64,000 nt of DNA from Fistulifera solaris (lineage: Eukaryota > Bacillariophyta > Bacillariophyceae > Naviculales > Stauroneidaceae). Positions 1 to 10,017 of this stretch are shown in pieces. Numbering within the stretch: position 1 is the first letter of the stretch; the number at the start of each line of letters is the position of its first letter. A program made the position numbers and the translations under genes. Below the pieces are notes generated by a model. The model was not told where the DNA came from. It was given only the letters and a program-made list of their open reading frames with translations, and searched no databases. The stretch covers positions 62,001 to 126,000 of the forward strand of contig AP026135.1 in NCBI GenBank assembly GCA_030295235.1, read 5' to 3'.

Positions 1-85
1 AATCAAACAAAGCAAGAACAAGAAAAGCATACCTTTTCTTGCTTGTGTGAATTTAAACGCACTTAGTTTGAGAAGTAAAAACATC

Positions 86-1811
86 ATGAAGTCACATACA
101 CAGGCCCTTCTTCTTTCATCGGCAGCTTGGTGGACCCTCTCATCCTTCCTCGTCGTCGTACGTGCCGATGACACCAACAGCTCTGCCGCCGATGTCTATG
201 AGGTGTGTGATTTGGAAACATATTATGCCGATCTCTTGTCGCTCGGTACACCGGATACGTGGACGTTGGAACAAATTCGCGATCACTTGACGGAAACACA
301 TCGCAACATATTACCCTCGTTCCCAACGAACGAACAACCGGATGACATTGTCGCCGCCTTGATCGATTTGTGGCCCGCTTCGGCGCACGGAACCGGTACT
401 GACAACGAAATTCACTTGATTTATTCCAATACTGCCATTGCCAGTCGTCCGGCGTTGGGACTCGAGAACTGGAGGCCGGAACAATATTGGCCCTTGACGC
501 GAGGAGTGTCCGTAACCTCGGCGACGTATACCGATGTGCATCAGAATGCTCCGGCCGATTACAGTGTTCTGGATGATAAGGAAGCCTTGAATCGAAACTT
601 TGTTGTCTTTTACGGAGAATGCGGTACCGTCAAGGATGCCGAACTTTGTGTATCGCCCGCCAACGTCGAAGCGGCCGAAGATACTTCACAAGATGGAAAA
701 GTGTACACACCCGAGGCCAACATGCGCGGTGACATTGCGCGTGGATTGTTTTATGACAGTGCTCGCTACGTCTACTTGACCTTGACAGACTGTCCACCCT
801 TTGCGCAGGGGAGAATACGGATACCGTTCGGCTCTGTTGGAATGGCACGCCCAAGATCCCCCCGACGAAGTCGAACAAGCCCGCAACGACCGGGCCTGTC
901 GTCGTTGGCAGGGAAATCGTAACATTTTTGTCGATTATCCTCAACTTGTGCCGCGTTTGTTTGGAGAGCCCGATTTCATTCTGGACAACCAGCAAACGTA
1001 CAATGAGTGTGTCGATGCGACCGAAGCCCCGACCGCGACACCCAACGAATGCAGTGCCATTCAACCGGGCGATATTAGTGTATTTGGATTCAATTCGGTC
1101 GACCCGGACCAGATTCTGTTCTTTCCCATTTTCAACATTCCAGCTGGCGTCGGAAGTCTGTTTTTGACCACCAACGCGTGGGATGGAGAAGCACTGTTGC
1201 CGACCGGAAAGACCGTTGAGGTGAGTGTGCATAGTGCGTGTGCTTGTGCTGGAATTTTCAGAGTGACGCGTAATGCTCATGCTTGAATGTTTCTCCTTTT
1301 CTAGTACGTGATTCCGGACAGAGGTATTGAAGCTGGTCTTGTATTTGCTTACAATGCAGTCATTCTCAACTACACCACCAATGAACCACGAGAAGAATTC
1401 GTATGGAACGAATTGAATGACGAGCCGTTTGCCGTGGACAATTTGGGCGATCACTTTCATTTGTACTGTATCAATGCGGACAATGAACCCCATTTCATTT
1501 TCAGTCTCGGGTTCAATAGCGTCAAGGAGTGGAAAGCAGACGCCTTACCGGCGGCCGAATATGGAAAGTCGAGTGCGTTGCCCGCTCGTCTTAGTGAAGA
1601 AGGCAATGTTTTGTTGCCGGACTTTGCAAACTGGTTCTACAATGGAACCCAAAATGCCAGTGCTTCTGTATTGATTCCGGCCTTTTCCGATGCCGCCAAC
1701 TGGATCAGTAGTGATCGACCATTCGAGATCGATAGTGGGGCGTCGACTATTCTGTCGATGCTTGTTTCAGTCGCATGTGTGTTTGTGTCCGTAGCATACG
1801 CTTGGATGTAA
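86..1811 (+). CDS. Secreted endonuclease I-like protein with C-terminal hydrophobic tail
   Basis: The start is the ATG at 86, giving a signal peptide (hydrophobic run ending near VVVRAD). The middle resembles the EndA/NucM/Vvn nonspecific nuclease family: a WRPEQYWPLTRG segment, TDVHQNAPAD (family usually TDLHHLRPAD), RGDIARGLFYD, LLEWHAQDPPDEVE, and RNDRACRRWQGNRNIFVDYP. The usual catalytic EHxxP histidine appears as Gln (EQYWP), so activity is uncertain. A second domain (about GDISVFGFNSVDPDQ onward) resembles one often found after extracellular nucleases. The protein ends in a hydrophobic segment (STILSMLVSVACVFVSVAYA) that could be a TM helix or GPI signal. One intron, 1221-1304 (GTGAGT...CTAG, phase 0). 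The frame breaks at the G4 run 808-811, where one base appears extra; the frame before and after matches the family, so I read through it. The likely role is extracellular nucleic-acid degradation, by inference. Confidence 0.75.
1221..1304 (+). other. Intron of the endonuclease I-like gene
   Basis: An 84-nt GT-AG intron (donor GTGAGT, pyrimidine-rich acceptor ending TTCTAG). Splicing joins ...KTVE to YVIPDRG in phase 0. Without splicing the upstream frame ends at a stop within about 70 nt. Confidence 0.85.
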
Positions 1812-1968
1812 GGGAAAAAGAAAGAAGGGTAGTAAACTTGAGAAAAAGAATCTATTTCATACTGTCATTAGGTTTTGTATCTTTATTTTACATTATATTC
1901 AAAATAACGTCGCTCGATTGTTGCGTCAATCGAGATTTCAATCTAACTATATTCTCTAGTCGAGTGAT

Positions 1969-3663
1969 TTAAAACCGCTTGTGATTGTTATCTTCGCCAA
2001 CAAGAATGGTTCGTAACTCTTGCTCGGTTAGAGAGCAAAGCCCCTTCGAGCTATCACTCGCGTGAGACGCATTCAACGATCGATCCCCGGATGCAGTCGT
2101 CGTCGTCGTAGGAGGCAAAACAAAACGTCCATGAGCACGAATGGTCCTTCCCTTTGTTTTCAAAGGACGTTGCACGCACAAATGCAATTGCTCGCGTTGG
2201 ACATCCCATGGTGAAAAGATACCTTCCAAGCATCGGGTGGGGGAATAAACTCGAATTTGGTTGGTACTCGCGTCTTCTCGCTGCGGTGGATATATTTCAA
2301 TATTAACTCCCTCAACATGACTGTCATCCGGAACGAATCCGAACGAATGTTGCAATACCAAACACAAGAGTGGCTTACGGATAATCTCGGTTCGCGGAAC
2401 GAGTTGCGCTTTCCGGCACAATTGGATCCAACCATCGATAAATTGTTTGGATAAGCCGTGTTGACGATATTGGGGATCCAAATACACACCCATCAGTGAT
2501 GACGTTGTCGTTGAAATATCCTTGCTTTCGGCCGTTGTCAACAACATATAACCTATTTTTTGACGCGGATGGGACGTGCTCCAAAGAATGAGACGTAGAT
2601 CTTTGTAGGATTGTCGATTGGGTTGTGCCGTGAGGGTAAAAAAGCCGTTGGTAGCCACGACAAAGTGTTTCATGGATGTAACATTGCCGTCATTCCATCG
2701 TTGTAGAATATGGTCGGGCCATGGCGTTCGTTTCCGTGATTGCTTTTCCAATAATTGCGAAGAATGCAAATTGTCACAGACTTTTGTACTTGCGGATTCA
2801 TCACTATAACAAGCGACGCACAACTGTCGCAATCGCTCTAGCGATTCGTCATTGGAATGACCTCTCGCCACAATTTCAAACGATTGTCGATTGTAACGTT
2901 GTGTGCGAATCATGTTAATTTCCAAGAATTCCATGGCACGATCGGGTGTCAATTTTCCCAACAACAAATTGTACGATAAGGTCGTCCACGGCGTCGTGGT
3001 ATGCGTTTGTTCGTACAACAGTAGAGCATCGTGGCCCGTCGGTGCGGCGGCCAAAGCCGAATTGAGTAACGCCACATTCGTGGTGAACCTGTTCGAATGG
3101 TGATCGGAGAGCGATAACAGTTGTACTATTTGATTCCAAAGTGTTGCTGTTGCGAAGTGTCTGGTATCTCCGGCTTGAGGAGAATGGGAAGCCTGCTCCT
3201 TTGCTTGTTGCAATTGTTGACTGTAATTTTGTAATACAACATGACGAGCCGCGAGTGATTCCGGACACAGGGTCTGCCATACAGAATACGCCCAATCTGC
3301 ATACGATTCGCTATTCGTTAAAGTCGAACGGTGATTCCGATTCGAGTAATGTCGATAACACAGTTTCAAAACGGCCAGCGTTGGTGCTTCCCAAGAAGAA
3401 GATGGGTCGATCAACGAAGATTGTTGCCGGAGTTGTAATAGCTCCTTATACGCGTCTTTGGGCGATGTATGATGTGAATAAGACGACCATTGTCGCGTCA
3501 ATAATAGTATTTTGTGCTGCAGTTGCTTCTGCTGCAATGATTCTACAGTTTGTTTTTGCTGTGATGGCCTTGGTTGTGGATGTGGCTGAACGGAAAGTGA
3601 ATAAGCAAAAGCAATTCCTACAAAGCAACACAAAGCGGCACGACGTAGTCGCGCCAAGTGCAT
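1969..3663 (-). CDS. Probable plastid-targeted GNAT-type acetyltransferase with long helical N-terminal region
   Basis: 564 aa. The N-terminus (MHLARLRRAALCCFVGIAFAYS) is a signal peptide followed by an aromatic residue, like the diatom plastid bipartite signal. Residues about 40-330 are helical and Q/L-rich, loosely PPR-like in texture (for example WTTLSYNLLLGKLTPDRAME), but I see no confident PPR consensus. Residues about 370-470 carry a GNAT-like acetyl-CoA motif A (GVYLDPQYRQHGLSKQFIDG) followed by TEIIRKPLLCLVLQHSFGF. The C-terminal CLEGIFSPWDVQREQL segment is shared with the divergently placed paralog at 4387-5432 (CLRGAFSARDIQREGL). Acetyltransferase function is inferred from motif A only; the substrate is unknown. 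Confidence 0.6.
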   Translation of the reverse strand: MHLARLRRAALCCFVGIAFAYSLSVQPHPQPRPSQQKQTVESLQQKQLQHKILLLTRQWSSYSHHTSPKDAYKELLQLRQQSSLIDPSSSWEAPTLAVLKLCYRHYSNRNHRSTLTNSESYADWAYSVWQTLCPESLAARHVVLQNYSQQLQQAKEQASHSPQAGDTRHFATATLWNQIVQLLSLSDHHSNRFTTNVALLNSALAAAPTGHDALLLYEQTHTTTPWTTLSYNLLLGKLTPDRAMEFLEINMIRTQRYNRQSFEIVARGHSNDESLERLRQLCVACYSDESASTKVCDNLHSSQLLEKQSRKRTPWPDHILQRWNDGNVTSMKHFVVATNGFFTLTAQPNRQSYKDLRLILWSTSHPRQKIGYMLLTTAESKDISTTTSSLMGVYLDPQYRQHGLSKQFIDGWIQLCRKAQLVPRTEIIRKPLLCLVLQHSFGFVPDDSHVEGVNIEIYPPQREDASTNQIRVYSPTRCLEGIFSPWDVQREQLHLCVQRPLKTKGRTIRAHGRFVLPPTTTTTASGDRSLNASHASDSSKGLCSLTEQELRTILVGEDNNHKRF

Positions 3664-4386
3664 CTGTCTTCACTTTTACAAAGAATCAAACAGGTAGTTG
3701 TTGATTTAATGATGATAATAGGCACAATAGGAAGACGAGGAGGCGATTCAATGCGTTTTACCTGATACTGCAACGATGCACGTGTGTTTTCGCGAAAATC
3801 AATGCGAGAGCAGTGCCGCTCGGCCATCAGTATAAGTCTTACTGTAGTCTGGTGTCTAGAGTGTGCTTATTCAGTCATGATCAAAATTCAGCCATGAATT
3901 GTTATTGAGGTCGTTCCTAATTGAGCTCTCTAGTAGTAGACTAGTCTATATATTGAAAGGGACATTTCGAGTCTATAACCGAAATGTTCGCGTTTCGTCT
4001 TTTCGTATTTCGCGCGGTCGCACACTTTGCCATATTGCTCAAACGGGACGAAGGAAGCGAAATACGAAGACGATACGAAACGCGAATGTTCCGGTTACGG
4101 TTAGAAACGACCCTAAGCTCAACTGTCTCGACATTCACTTTCATCAACGTTGCTTACCGTAAACTGTTAGACTGTTATATAGTACAGAAACCCAACCCAA
4201 AACGTGGAGCATACGCCATGTTGCAACGCTTCGAATGTCTACACGATTATTATTTTACGTAGCTCTCGTAGGGAAATTAATCGACAGAGGGGTACGGTAC
4301 CGGTACCCGGATACTGCACTGTTTGCAACTTGCAACCATCATGCGATTATTATTTTTTGGCGACACGATGATGAGGATGAAGTGAT
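3664..4386. other. Divergent intergenic region between two GNAT paralogs
   Basis: No convincing gene. It separates the minus-strand GNAT gene from its plus-strand paralog, so it holds both promoters. It contains the hairpin at 3977-4095 and a short GGTACC cluster near 4297-4313. Confidence 0.6.
3977..4095. repeat. Imperfect inverted repeat (hairpin)
   Basis: The left arm is about 3977-4013 (starts AACCGAAATGTTCGCGTTTC) and the right arm about 4057-4095 (ends GTTCCGGTT). The two arms are reverse complements over about 37 bases with a few mismatches and a short bulge, around a 43-nt loop. It could be a small foldback element, a small-RNA precursor or a structured regulatory site. Confidence 0.7.
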
Positions 4387-5432
4387 ATGATTGATAAAAA
4401 ACACAGGAACTTCACGGTTCATATTTATTCTTTGTTGAAATATATAAAAACTTTATCATTGCTTATTGGGATGATAGCTTCGATGACTCAATCATCAACC
4501 GATCAAGGACAAAGTATCAACAAAGAAAGCGACTCGTCCTCCTTTTCACAAGTTGTTGTCGAAGAGTCATCTCCGTTGAAAGACAAAGAAGATCCAACAA
4601 CGAACAAAACTCGTCACAACGAGAATGAAATAATCAGCAAAACACCAACGCCCCCGCGATTTCCCCGGTGGACCGAATTGATGAAGAAACGTCACGCGAG
4701 CAAAGAAAAGAATTTGTTTCATTTGGGAGACACCGAACACTGGCACATTTCGGTACAACCCAATCGCAATTCTTCGCATTCCTTACGTATGATCATTCAC
4801 GACAAGCAAACGCAACACAAACTGGCCTTTGCCTTGTTAACGACGAATCGCAATCGATCCTCTTTAATGGGATTGTACATTGATCCGAAACACCGAGCAC
4901 AAGGATTGACACGTCGTATTTTGAGTCTTTGGTTGCAGTGGTGTATCTACGCCGATCCAACAATGCATCCGCAAACAGAAGTGATTCGCAAACCGCTATT
5001 GTGTTGTGTGTTGGAGCATGCGTTGGGCTTTGTCGTGTCCTCGTCTTCGTCCAGTTTACCAGTTTTTCTCGTACAGTCCAATAAGGACGACCAACGCATT
5101 CATTTACATTCGATACCACCACAATGTTTGCGCGGTGCCTTCTCGGCACGGGATATTCAACGAGAGGGATTGACAGTGCAATGCAGTGTGTGTCTTCGGC
5201 GGAATGAAGAGCAACAGCGAAAAGAAGGTCCAGAAAAGAAGAACAGCCAGAGCAAAAGGAACTTGTCGATCAATTAGACGAACGCAAAGTACAGCAACCT
5301 AGGCGACGACGAATCCATCTGAATGCACGCTACGAAAGGCGCGAACCATGGAAAACATTACCCGATGATCCTATTTTACAAACAGCCTTACGGCCGGATC
5401 AATTGCGCCTGATTTTACTGGGAAAGTTATAG
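4387..5432 (+). CDS. GNAT-type acetyltransferase paralog (frame broken near 5241)
   Basis: The N-terminus is a short hydrophobic stretch followed by a polar S/K/E-rich linker; starts at 4387 and 4471 are both possible. The GNAT-like motif A reads GLYIDPKHRAQGLTRRILSL, then TEVIRKPLLCCVLEHALGF and CLRGAFSARDIQREGL, all closely matching the C-terminal half of the protein at 1969-3663. The open frame stops at 5275, but the adjacent frame from about 5241 continues with coding sequence ending LRPDQLRLILLGKL at 5432, like the paralog's LTEQELRTILVG. One missing base around 5236-5243 explains the break. The last 184 bp lie inside the 821-bp tandem duplication. Confidence 0.6.
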
Positions 5433-6069
5433 TTGTTACGGAGTAGTATTACTTTTTATTATTTACAAATTGAATATTTGCGCTCCATCATCAACTATAG
5501 CTCCATCATCAACTATATTACTTCTCGCAAAGTATATGGGTTCATGATAAGTCAGATCGAGCCATTTCAATGCGCACCAACAAATGGCCTGGAATCATTG
5601 CTTGTGGCAGCGAGCGACTGACTATTTGCGTTTCTTCGGGTTGTTCTGGGTTATCGTTGTAGTCTGAACTTTTGATGATACGTCGCTCGGTGCAATCCAT
5701 TAAAATTAAATTGTTTCTTTTAAAGACAATGAAAACAAGTGCAACGTGAATAAAGCAATCCTTCGTCAATATATATGCATCAATGAATACACTTTTCACA
5801 CGTACAATCGATCAATGCAAGTCAGAATGCCGTACGCTTGTCGACCATCTTTCATCGTACACAAAAGATATTTGCCGAGACCGTGATGTTGGACCCACGC
5901 CAGCGCATCTTCTTCTTTTGTTTCAGCGAATGAAGCTTGTTGCTGAGTTAGTTGCTCTGGGGAAGTGCTCATGATAATTGATTTGCAGTCTAGTTCAATT
6001 AAAGCGTTCATGATTCATGAAGAAGTGCGATGACATATTCGATGCAATTATTCACAAATAGACACGCCG
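5249..6069. repeat. Tandem duplication, copy 1 (821 bp)
   Basis: Direct repeat of 6070-6890 with a period of 821 bp. The only difference I noticed is T/C near 5951/6772, silent in the minus-strand gene. It carries the 3' end of the acetyltransferase gene and a complete NAA38-like gene. Confidence 0.95.
5542..6011 (-). CDS. NAA38: NatC auxiliary subunit NAA38-like LSM protein, copy 1
   Basis: Exons 6011-5806 and 5716-5542 give a 126-aa LSM-fold protein. Sm motif 1 reads LGKYLLCTMKDGRQAYGILT followed by CIDRLNNLILMDC; the C-terminus SLPQAMIPGHLLVRIEMARS matches the LAMVPGHHIVSIEVQR ending of metazoan NAA38/LSMD1. In the NatC complex this subunit supports NAA30/NAA35 in co-translational N-terminal acetylation of Met-hydrophobic starts. 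The intron is 5717-5805 (donor GTACGT, acceptor TAAAAG). This copy keeps only about 58 bp of the native upstream sequence before the second repeat unit begins, so it may lack a complete promoter. Confidence 0.8.
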
Positions 6070-6253
6070 AGAGCAAAAGGAACTTGTCGATCAATTAGAC
6101 GAACGCAAAGTACAGCAACCTAGGCGACGACGAATCCATCTGAATGCACGCTACGAAAGGCGCGAACCATGGAAAACATTACCCGATGATCCTATTTTAC
6201 AAACAGCCTTACGGCCGGATCAATTGCGCCTGATTTTACTGGGAAAGTTATAG
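6070..6253 (+). pseudogene. Orphan 3' fragment of the acetyltransferase gene
   Basis: Duplicated last 184 bp of the gene at 4387-5432, reading EQKELVDQLDERK through ILLGKL to the stop at 6251-6253. It has no start or upstream exon of its own and is a by-product of the tandem duplication. Confidence 0.8.
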
Positions 6254-6362
6254 TTGTTACGGAGTAGTATTACTTTTTATTATTTACAAATTGAATATTT
6301 GCGCTCCATCATCAACTATAGCTCCATCATCAACTATATTACTTCTCGCAAAGTATATGGGT

Positions 6363-6832
6363 TCATGATAAGTCAGATCGAGCCATTTCAATGCGCACCA
6401 ACAAATGGCCTGGAATCATTGCTTGTGGCAGCGAGCGACTGACTATTTGCGTTTCTTCGGGTTGTTCTGGGTTATCGTTGTAGTCTGAACTTTTGATGAT
6501 ACGTCGCTCGGTGCAATCCATTAAAATTAAATTGTTTCTTTTAAAGACAATGAAAACAAGTGCAACGTGAATAAAGCAATCCTTCGTCAATATATATGCA
6601 TCAATGAATACACTTTTCACACGTACAATCGATCAATGCAAGTCAGAATGCCGTACGCTTGTCGACCATCTTTCATCGTACACAAAAGATATTTGCCGAG
6701 ACCGTGATGTTGGACCCACGCCAGCGCATCTTCTTCTTTTGTTTCAGCGAATGAAGCTTGTTGCTGAGTTAGCTGCTCTGGGGAAGTGCTCATGATAATT
6801 GATTTGCAGTCTAGTTCAATTAAAGCGTTCAT
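6363..6832 (-). CDS. NAA38: NatC auxiliary subunit NAA38-like LSM protein, copy 2
   Basis: Exons 6832-6627 and 6537-6363, intron 6538-6626. The predicted 126-aa protein is identical to copy 1 at 5542-6011. This copy keeps the native upstream sequence beyond 6891 and is therefore the more likely to be normally expressed. It carries the same LSM core (KYLLCTMKDGRQAYGILT) and MIPGHLLVRIEM ending. Confidence 0.8.
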
Positions 6833-6956
6833 GATTCATGAAGAAGTGCGATGACATATTCGATGCAATTATTCACAAATAGACACGCCGAAATAGCTGT
6901 GGATGGTGGCTTATTCACGTAGACCGAAAATCTGTGAAAAAAAATAAAACGGAGTG

Positions 6957-7012
6957 CCGGTACCGGTACCGGTACCAGGTACCCGGTACCAGGTACCCGG
7001 TACCAGGTACGG
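6957..7012. repeat. GGTACC-rich short tandem array
   Basis: A run of alternating GGTACC, GGTACCAGGTACC and CCCGGTACC units. Similar clusters occur at about 4297-4313, 32549-32605 and 45657-45681, always between genes. Confidence 0.75.
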
Positions 7013-7522
7013 TATTCCTTACCATTCGGGTGTCTCGTGAAGGTGGAAGGTGGACACATTTGAAACGTCCTACGTCGGTTTTAATTATGATATTTTCAAA
7101 CCACAGCGACACACTATCCAAAAGGTCACCTGCTTCGACCAATTTTCTTGCTCCAGCCAATCCGATTGCTGGTTCCAATGCATTTGCACTTTTACAACGA
7201 CTGTAAGCCATCCATACTGGCAGGTTTAAGAAAGCAAAACGGGTCACTTTTCGGATAAATATTTGCCATAACGAGGTATCAGAATTTCCTCACCATCTGG
7301 CGTTAATTATTGTTGTTTCCCCCACGGCATGACTTACTGACTAGCAACAAAGAACTCACAGAAAAGGAGTTCAAAATAACTTTTATCAAGGCGTGTTTCC
7401 TCGATTTAATGTCACTCATTTCCTCGTCAAAATCATTTTTGGGCGTCCCAACAATCGGGAACAAAAAAATCTGCTAAAACGAACGTTTTGTAGGCAGCGT
7501 GGTCGCTCCCAAAAATATCCAT

Positions 7523-7545
7523 TCATGACTGAAGTGCAGTCGTGG
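7523..7545 (-). repeat. Dispersed 23-nt near-palindromic motif (copy 1)
   Basis: On the minus strand the core reads GACTGCACTTCAGTC, flanked by CCAC and ATGA. It matches copies at 32978, 61367 and 61577 with very few changes. GACTG and CAGTC are inverted around a 5-nt centre. Confidence 0.7.
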
Positions 7546-8416
7546 CGAAAAAGCGTCAACACTATTGTTTATAGTAAATACGCAGACAACTATTGTCTAT
7601 GGTAAATACGCAGACAACGTTTCGTAAGCCTTATAATCTATGGACTAGCGACTCATAGTTTACATGAACGGAGTTCAAGATAGCTATTATTGGTTTTTTC
7701 CAATTTGTCTCACAGTTTTCCTCGTCAATATAGTTCTTGGTCGGAAGTGCCGTAATGATCAGGAACATCTCTGAGAGCTCAGTAAATTAATTGAAAGATG
7801 TCGTTGATGTGCTTAGTTAACAAGTAGATACTTTACGAAAGAGAATTCACAGATATCCAGCGTCAAATGTCGCTCATCCTTTCCCTTCTAACGACAACAC
7901 GGAAAAGAGAAACACGTCGAAATAAGCAACGAAATGATGCCCAATCGCATCTATTTTCCCCTAATTGGATTAATTCTACAGTTTTTATTGCAGATATCGA
8001 TCGCCTTGAGCCAAAATATGATTTACGACACAACAAAAATAATTTCGAATAAAAGTCGCCTATCGCCAGACTTCTGTCAATTGTTCATTCGAGATTTAGC
8101 ACAGCGGAAGCATCAGTCAGATTGTCTGAGTACCAGAACTTCTTGTAATAGAGCGAAATAGTTTTCTGACATGAAACTGCGTTAAAATTCTGCCTTGTCG
8201 TGGATGCTACGTAGAATCTTGTACAAGAGGTAGAATTTTAACGTCCTTTCCCATGAGTATCCTCGATGCAACCCACTCAAATATTCCCTATGAAAAATTA
8301 CCACAACCAGAATTTTGCCCATGTGCATTCGTACGCATCAAGAGACGAGAGAGGACTCGACATTCCTCTTCTATTATTGTTTGTGAATCGATGCTTTAAA
8401 ACATTGCAACTCTGCT

Positions 8417-9679
8417 GTGGAGAGCGCCGTGAAGAGCAGCAGCTTCATACGTATGTTCTTTCGGAGCATTCATGTTTATTTGCTGGTGTGCTTTTACGTT
8501 GCCTTCAGCATTGTCACAAACAACATCACTGAAGGTTTTTCGTTTGTAAACACCGTCACCGATTGGCTTTCGCACCAGCAAGTGGCTTATCAACGTATAA
8601 ATGAGTCAAATGAGCTAGGACTTTTGCTCCGAAATAACAATTTGCCGAATGCAACTCATCTTTTATGGATTCATGCGAATTGGAACAACACGAAACAACT
8701 CATATTGCACTTGATTCCTTCGGAAACATCACTCGACAGTACCGTCAAATACGAAATGACAAATCAAGCTTGTCAATCACCAATTATATCATTGATTCAT
8801 CTGCATCAAGATCAATGGGAACGACAAACGAATTTAGTGCAGGCCCGTTTGTGGAATGCCATTGTCCAGACATCGCATCAATACTGTCACGAACGACGTA
8901 TCTACGCACGCCAGTGTCGCGTCGAACGCATATCTTCCCCCCAAGCACAAGCATTTTTACAACAGCATCACATGTGGTCCAGTGTGGCCGCCCGATATTC
9001 GTACGGTTTGTTGTTGAACGAAACGCTCGTCGCGGTAGCTACCTTTTCGTCGCGACGTCGCATTCAGCGAGGATTGAAAATTTATCGTTCTCACGAATTG
9101 TTACGATTCTGTACCCAATCCAATGTCACGGTCCTCGGTGGATGTTCGAAATTGGTCAAAGCCTTTGAACGCGATGTGGAACCGGACGATATTGTGACTG
9201 TGCTGGATCGGGATTGGACGAGTACACGGCATGACAATTGGAAGGGATTTTACTCCGTTCATACACGAGCCCCCTTGCCACTAGCGGTACGGGAAGGACA
9301 GCGGTATCATCTCATTGGTGCCAGCTACCAGATTCCTACGAACAGTAGCAAAGCTGGTTCGCAGCGACAATTTGTACCGTGGTCGGTTTATCAAGAATTA
9401 AACGAATGTCAAGATGCACCATCGGCTCAATCCTATTTGGAATCACACGGATATCATCTCTTGTACGATGCCGGTGTTGAACGATTGTTAAAGATTGTTT
9501 CAGAAGACCCAATCACCGATATCGCCGTCACTGAACTCTACAATAGTTCAATTCCGCAATACCCCCCTTCGTATTACAGTCCCAATGCGGGCATCTCCGC
9601 CTTATTGCGTCAAGCTGAAGAACAGTGTAAAGTGAACAACAATGATGAAAAAGTAGAGGAAGCTCAGCCAAGCGGATAG
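8417..9679 (+). CDS. Plastid- or secretory-directed protein with a phage-like globular domain, function unknown
   Basis: 420 aa; the start could also be the ATG at 8453. The N-terminal hydrophobic stretch (HVYLLVCFYVAFSIV) followed by EGFSFVN resembles a signal peptide plus plastid motif. The core contains RQCRVERISSPQAQAFLQQH, then LLLNETLVAVATFSSRR, LLRFCTQSNVTVLGGCSKLV and DIVTVLDRDWTSTRHDNW. This order resembles a domain I recall from phage and algal proteins (RFCSKLNTSVVGGASKLL...ISYADRRWS), sometimes attached to nuclease modules. I do not see a known nuclease active site and do not assign an activity. Confidence 0.55.
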   Translation: MESAVKSSSFIRMFFRSIHVYLLVCFYVAFSIVTNNITEGFSFVNTVTDWLSHQQVAYQRINESNELGLLLRNNNLPNATHLLWIHANWNNTKQLILHLIPSETSLDSTVKYEMTNQACQSPIISLIHLHQDQWERQTNLVQARLWNAIVQTSHQYCHERRIYARQCRVERISSPQAQAFLQQHHMWSSVAARYSYGLLLNETLVAVATFSSRRRIQRGLKIYRSHELLRFCTQSNVTVLGGCSKLVKAFERDVEPDDIVTVLDRDWTSTRHDNWKGFYSVHTRAPLPLAVREGQRYHLIGASYQIPTNSSKAGSQRQFVPWSVYQELNECQDAPSAQSYLESHGYHLLYDAGVERLLKIVSEDPITDIAVTELYNSSIPQYPPSYYSPNAGISALLRQAEEQCKVNNNDEKVEEAQPSG

Positions 9680-10017
9680 AAAAGAGAAAGTGCAATTTAT
9701 TTGAAAAAGTGAGTATGTAGCTGTCTCTTCACGGTGATAGCTATATAGAAAACGTGTAATAATACATTTCTTACGCGCGGTCGAAACCGGTTTCATATCA
9801 TACTTCTTCATGAAGTAGTCTTGTGTGAAAGTGTCCATAATAAATCCGTTCGACTCCCTCCTCGCTGCTTCATATAAGTTCTTTTTTTCTTTGTCATTGC
9901 ACGCAATGATGATAATCAGATATTTGTAATACCCTCATACATGCGGTTTCTTTTGTTTTCCTTTATCAATTACAATCAACAAACTATCATACAACGAAAG
10001 TAACACCGTCGTAAACA
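9680..10017. other. Intergenic spacer
   Basis: AT-rich, no supported gene; it probably holds the 3' UTR of the upstream gene and the promoter of the FkbM gene. Confidence 0.5.

Larger units (their letters stand above)
6070..6890. repeat. Tandem duplication, copy 2 (821 bp)
   Basis: Second copy of the unit at 5249-6069. At the junctions only a single shared A is seen between the two breakpoints, so this is an end-joining or replication-type duplication rather than recombination between long repeats. Confidence 0.95.
6892..8416. other. 1.5-kb intergenic region with repeats
   Basis: No convincing gene; ORFs here are short with atypical composition. It holds a GGTACC-rich array (about 6957-7012), a 23-nt dispersed motif (7523-7545), a pair of about 28-bp tandem repeats around TAAATACGCAGACAAC (about 7563-7618), and two diverged copies of a roughly 110-bp segment (about 7363-7470 and 7665-7775, sharing GGAGTTCAA and TTTCCTCGTCAA). 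These may be worn remnants of mobile DNA. Confidence 0.5.

Noticed and set aside
630-1493. Minus-strand 287-aa ORF
   Set aside because: Fully antisense to the endonuclease I-like gene and its intron; no domain and poor composition.
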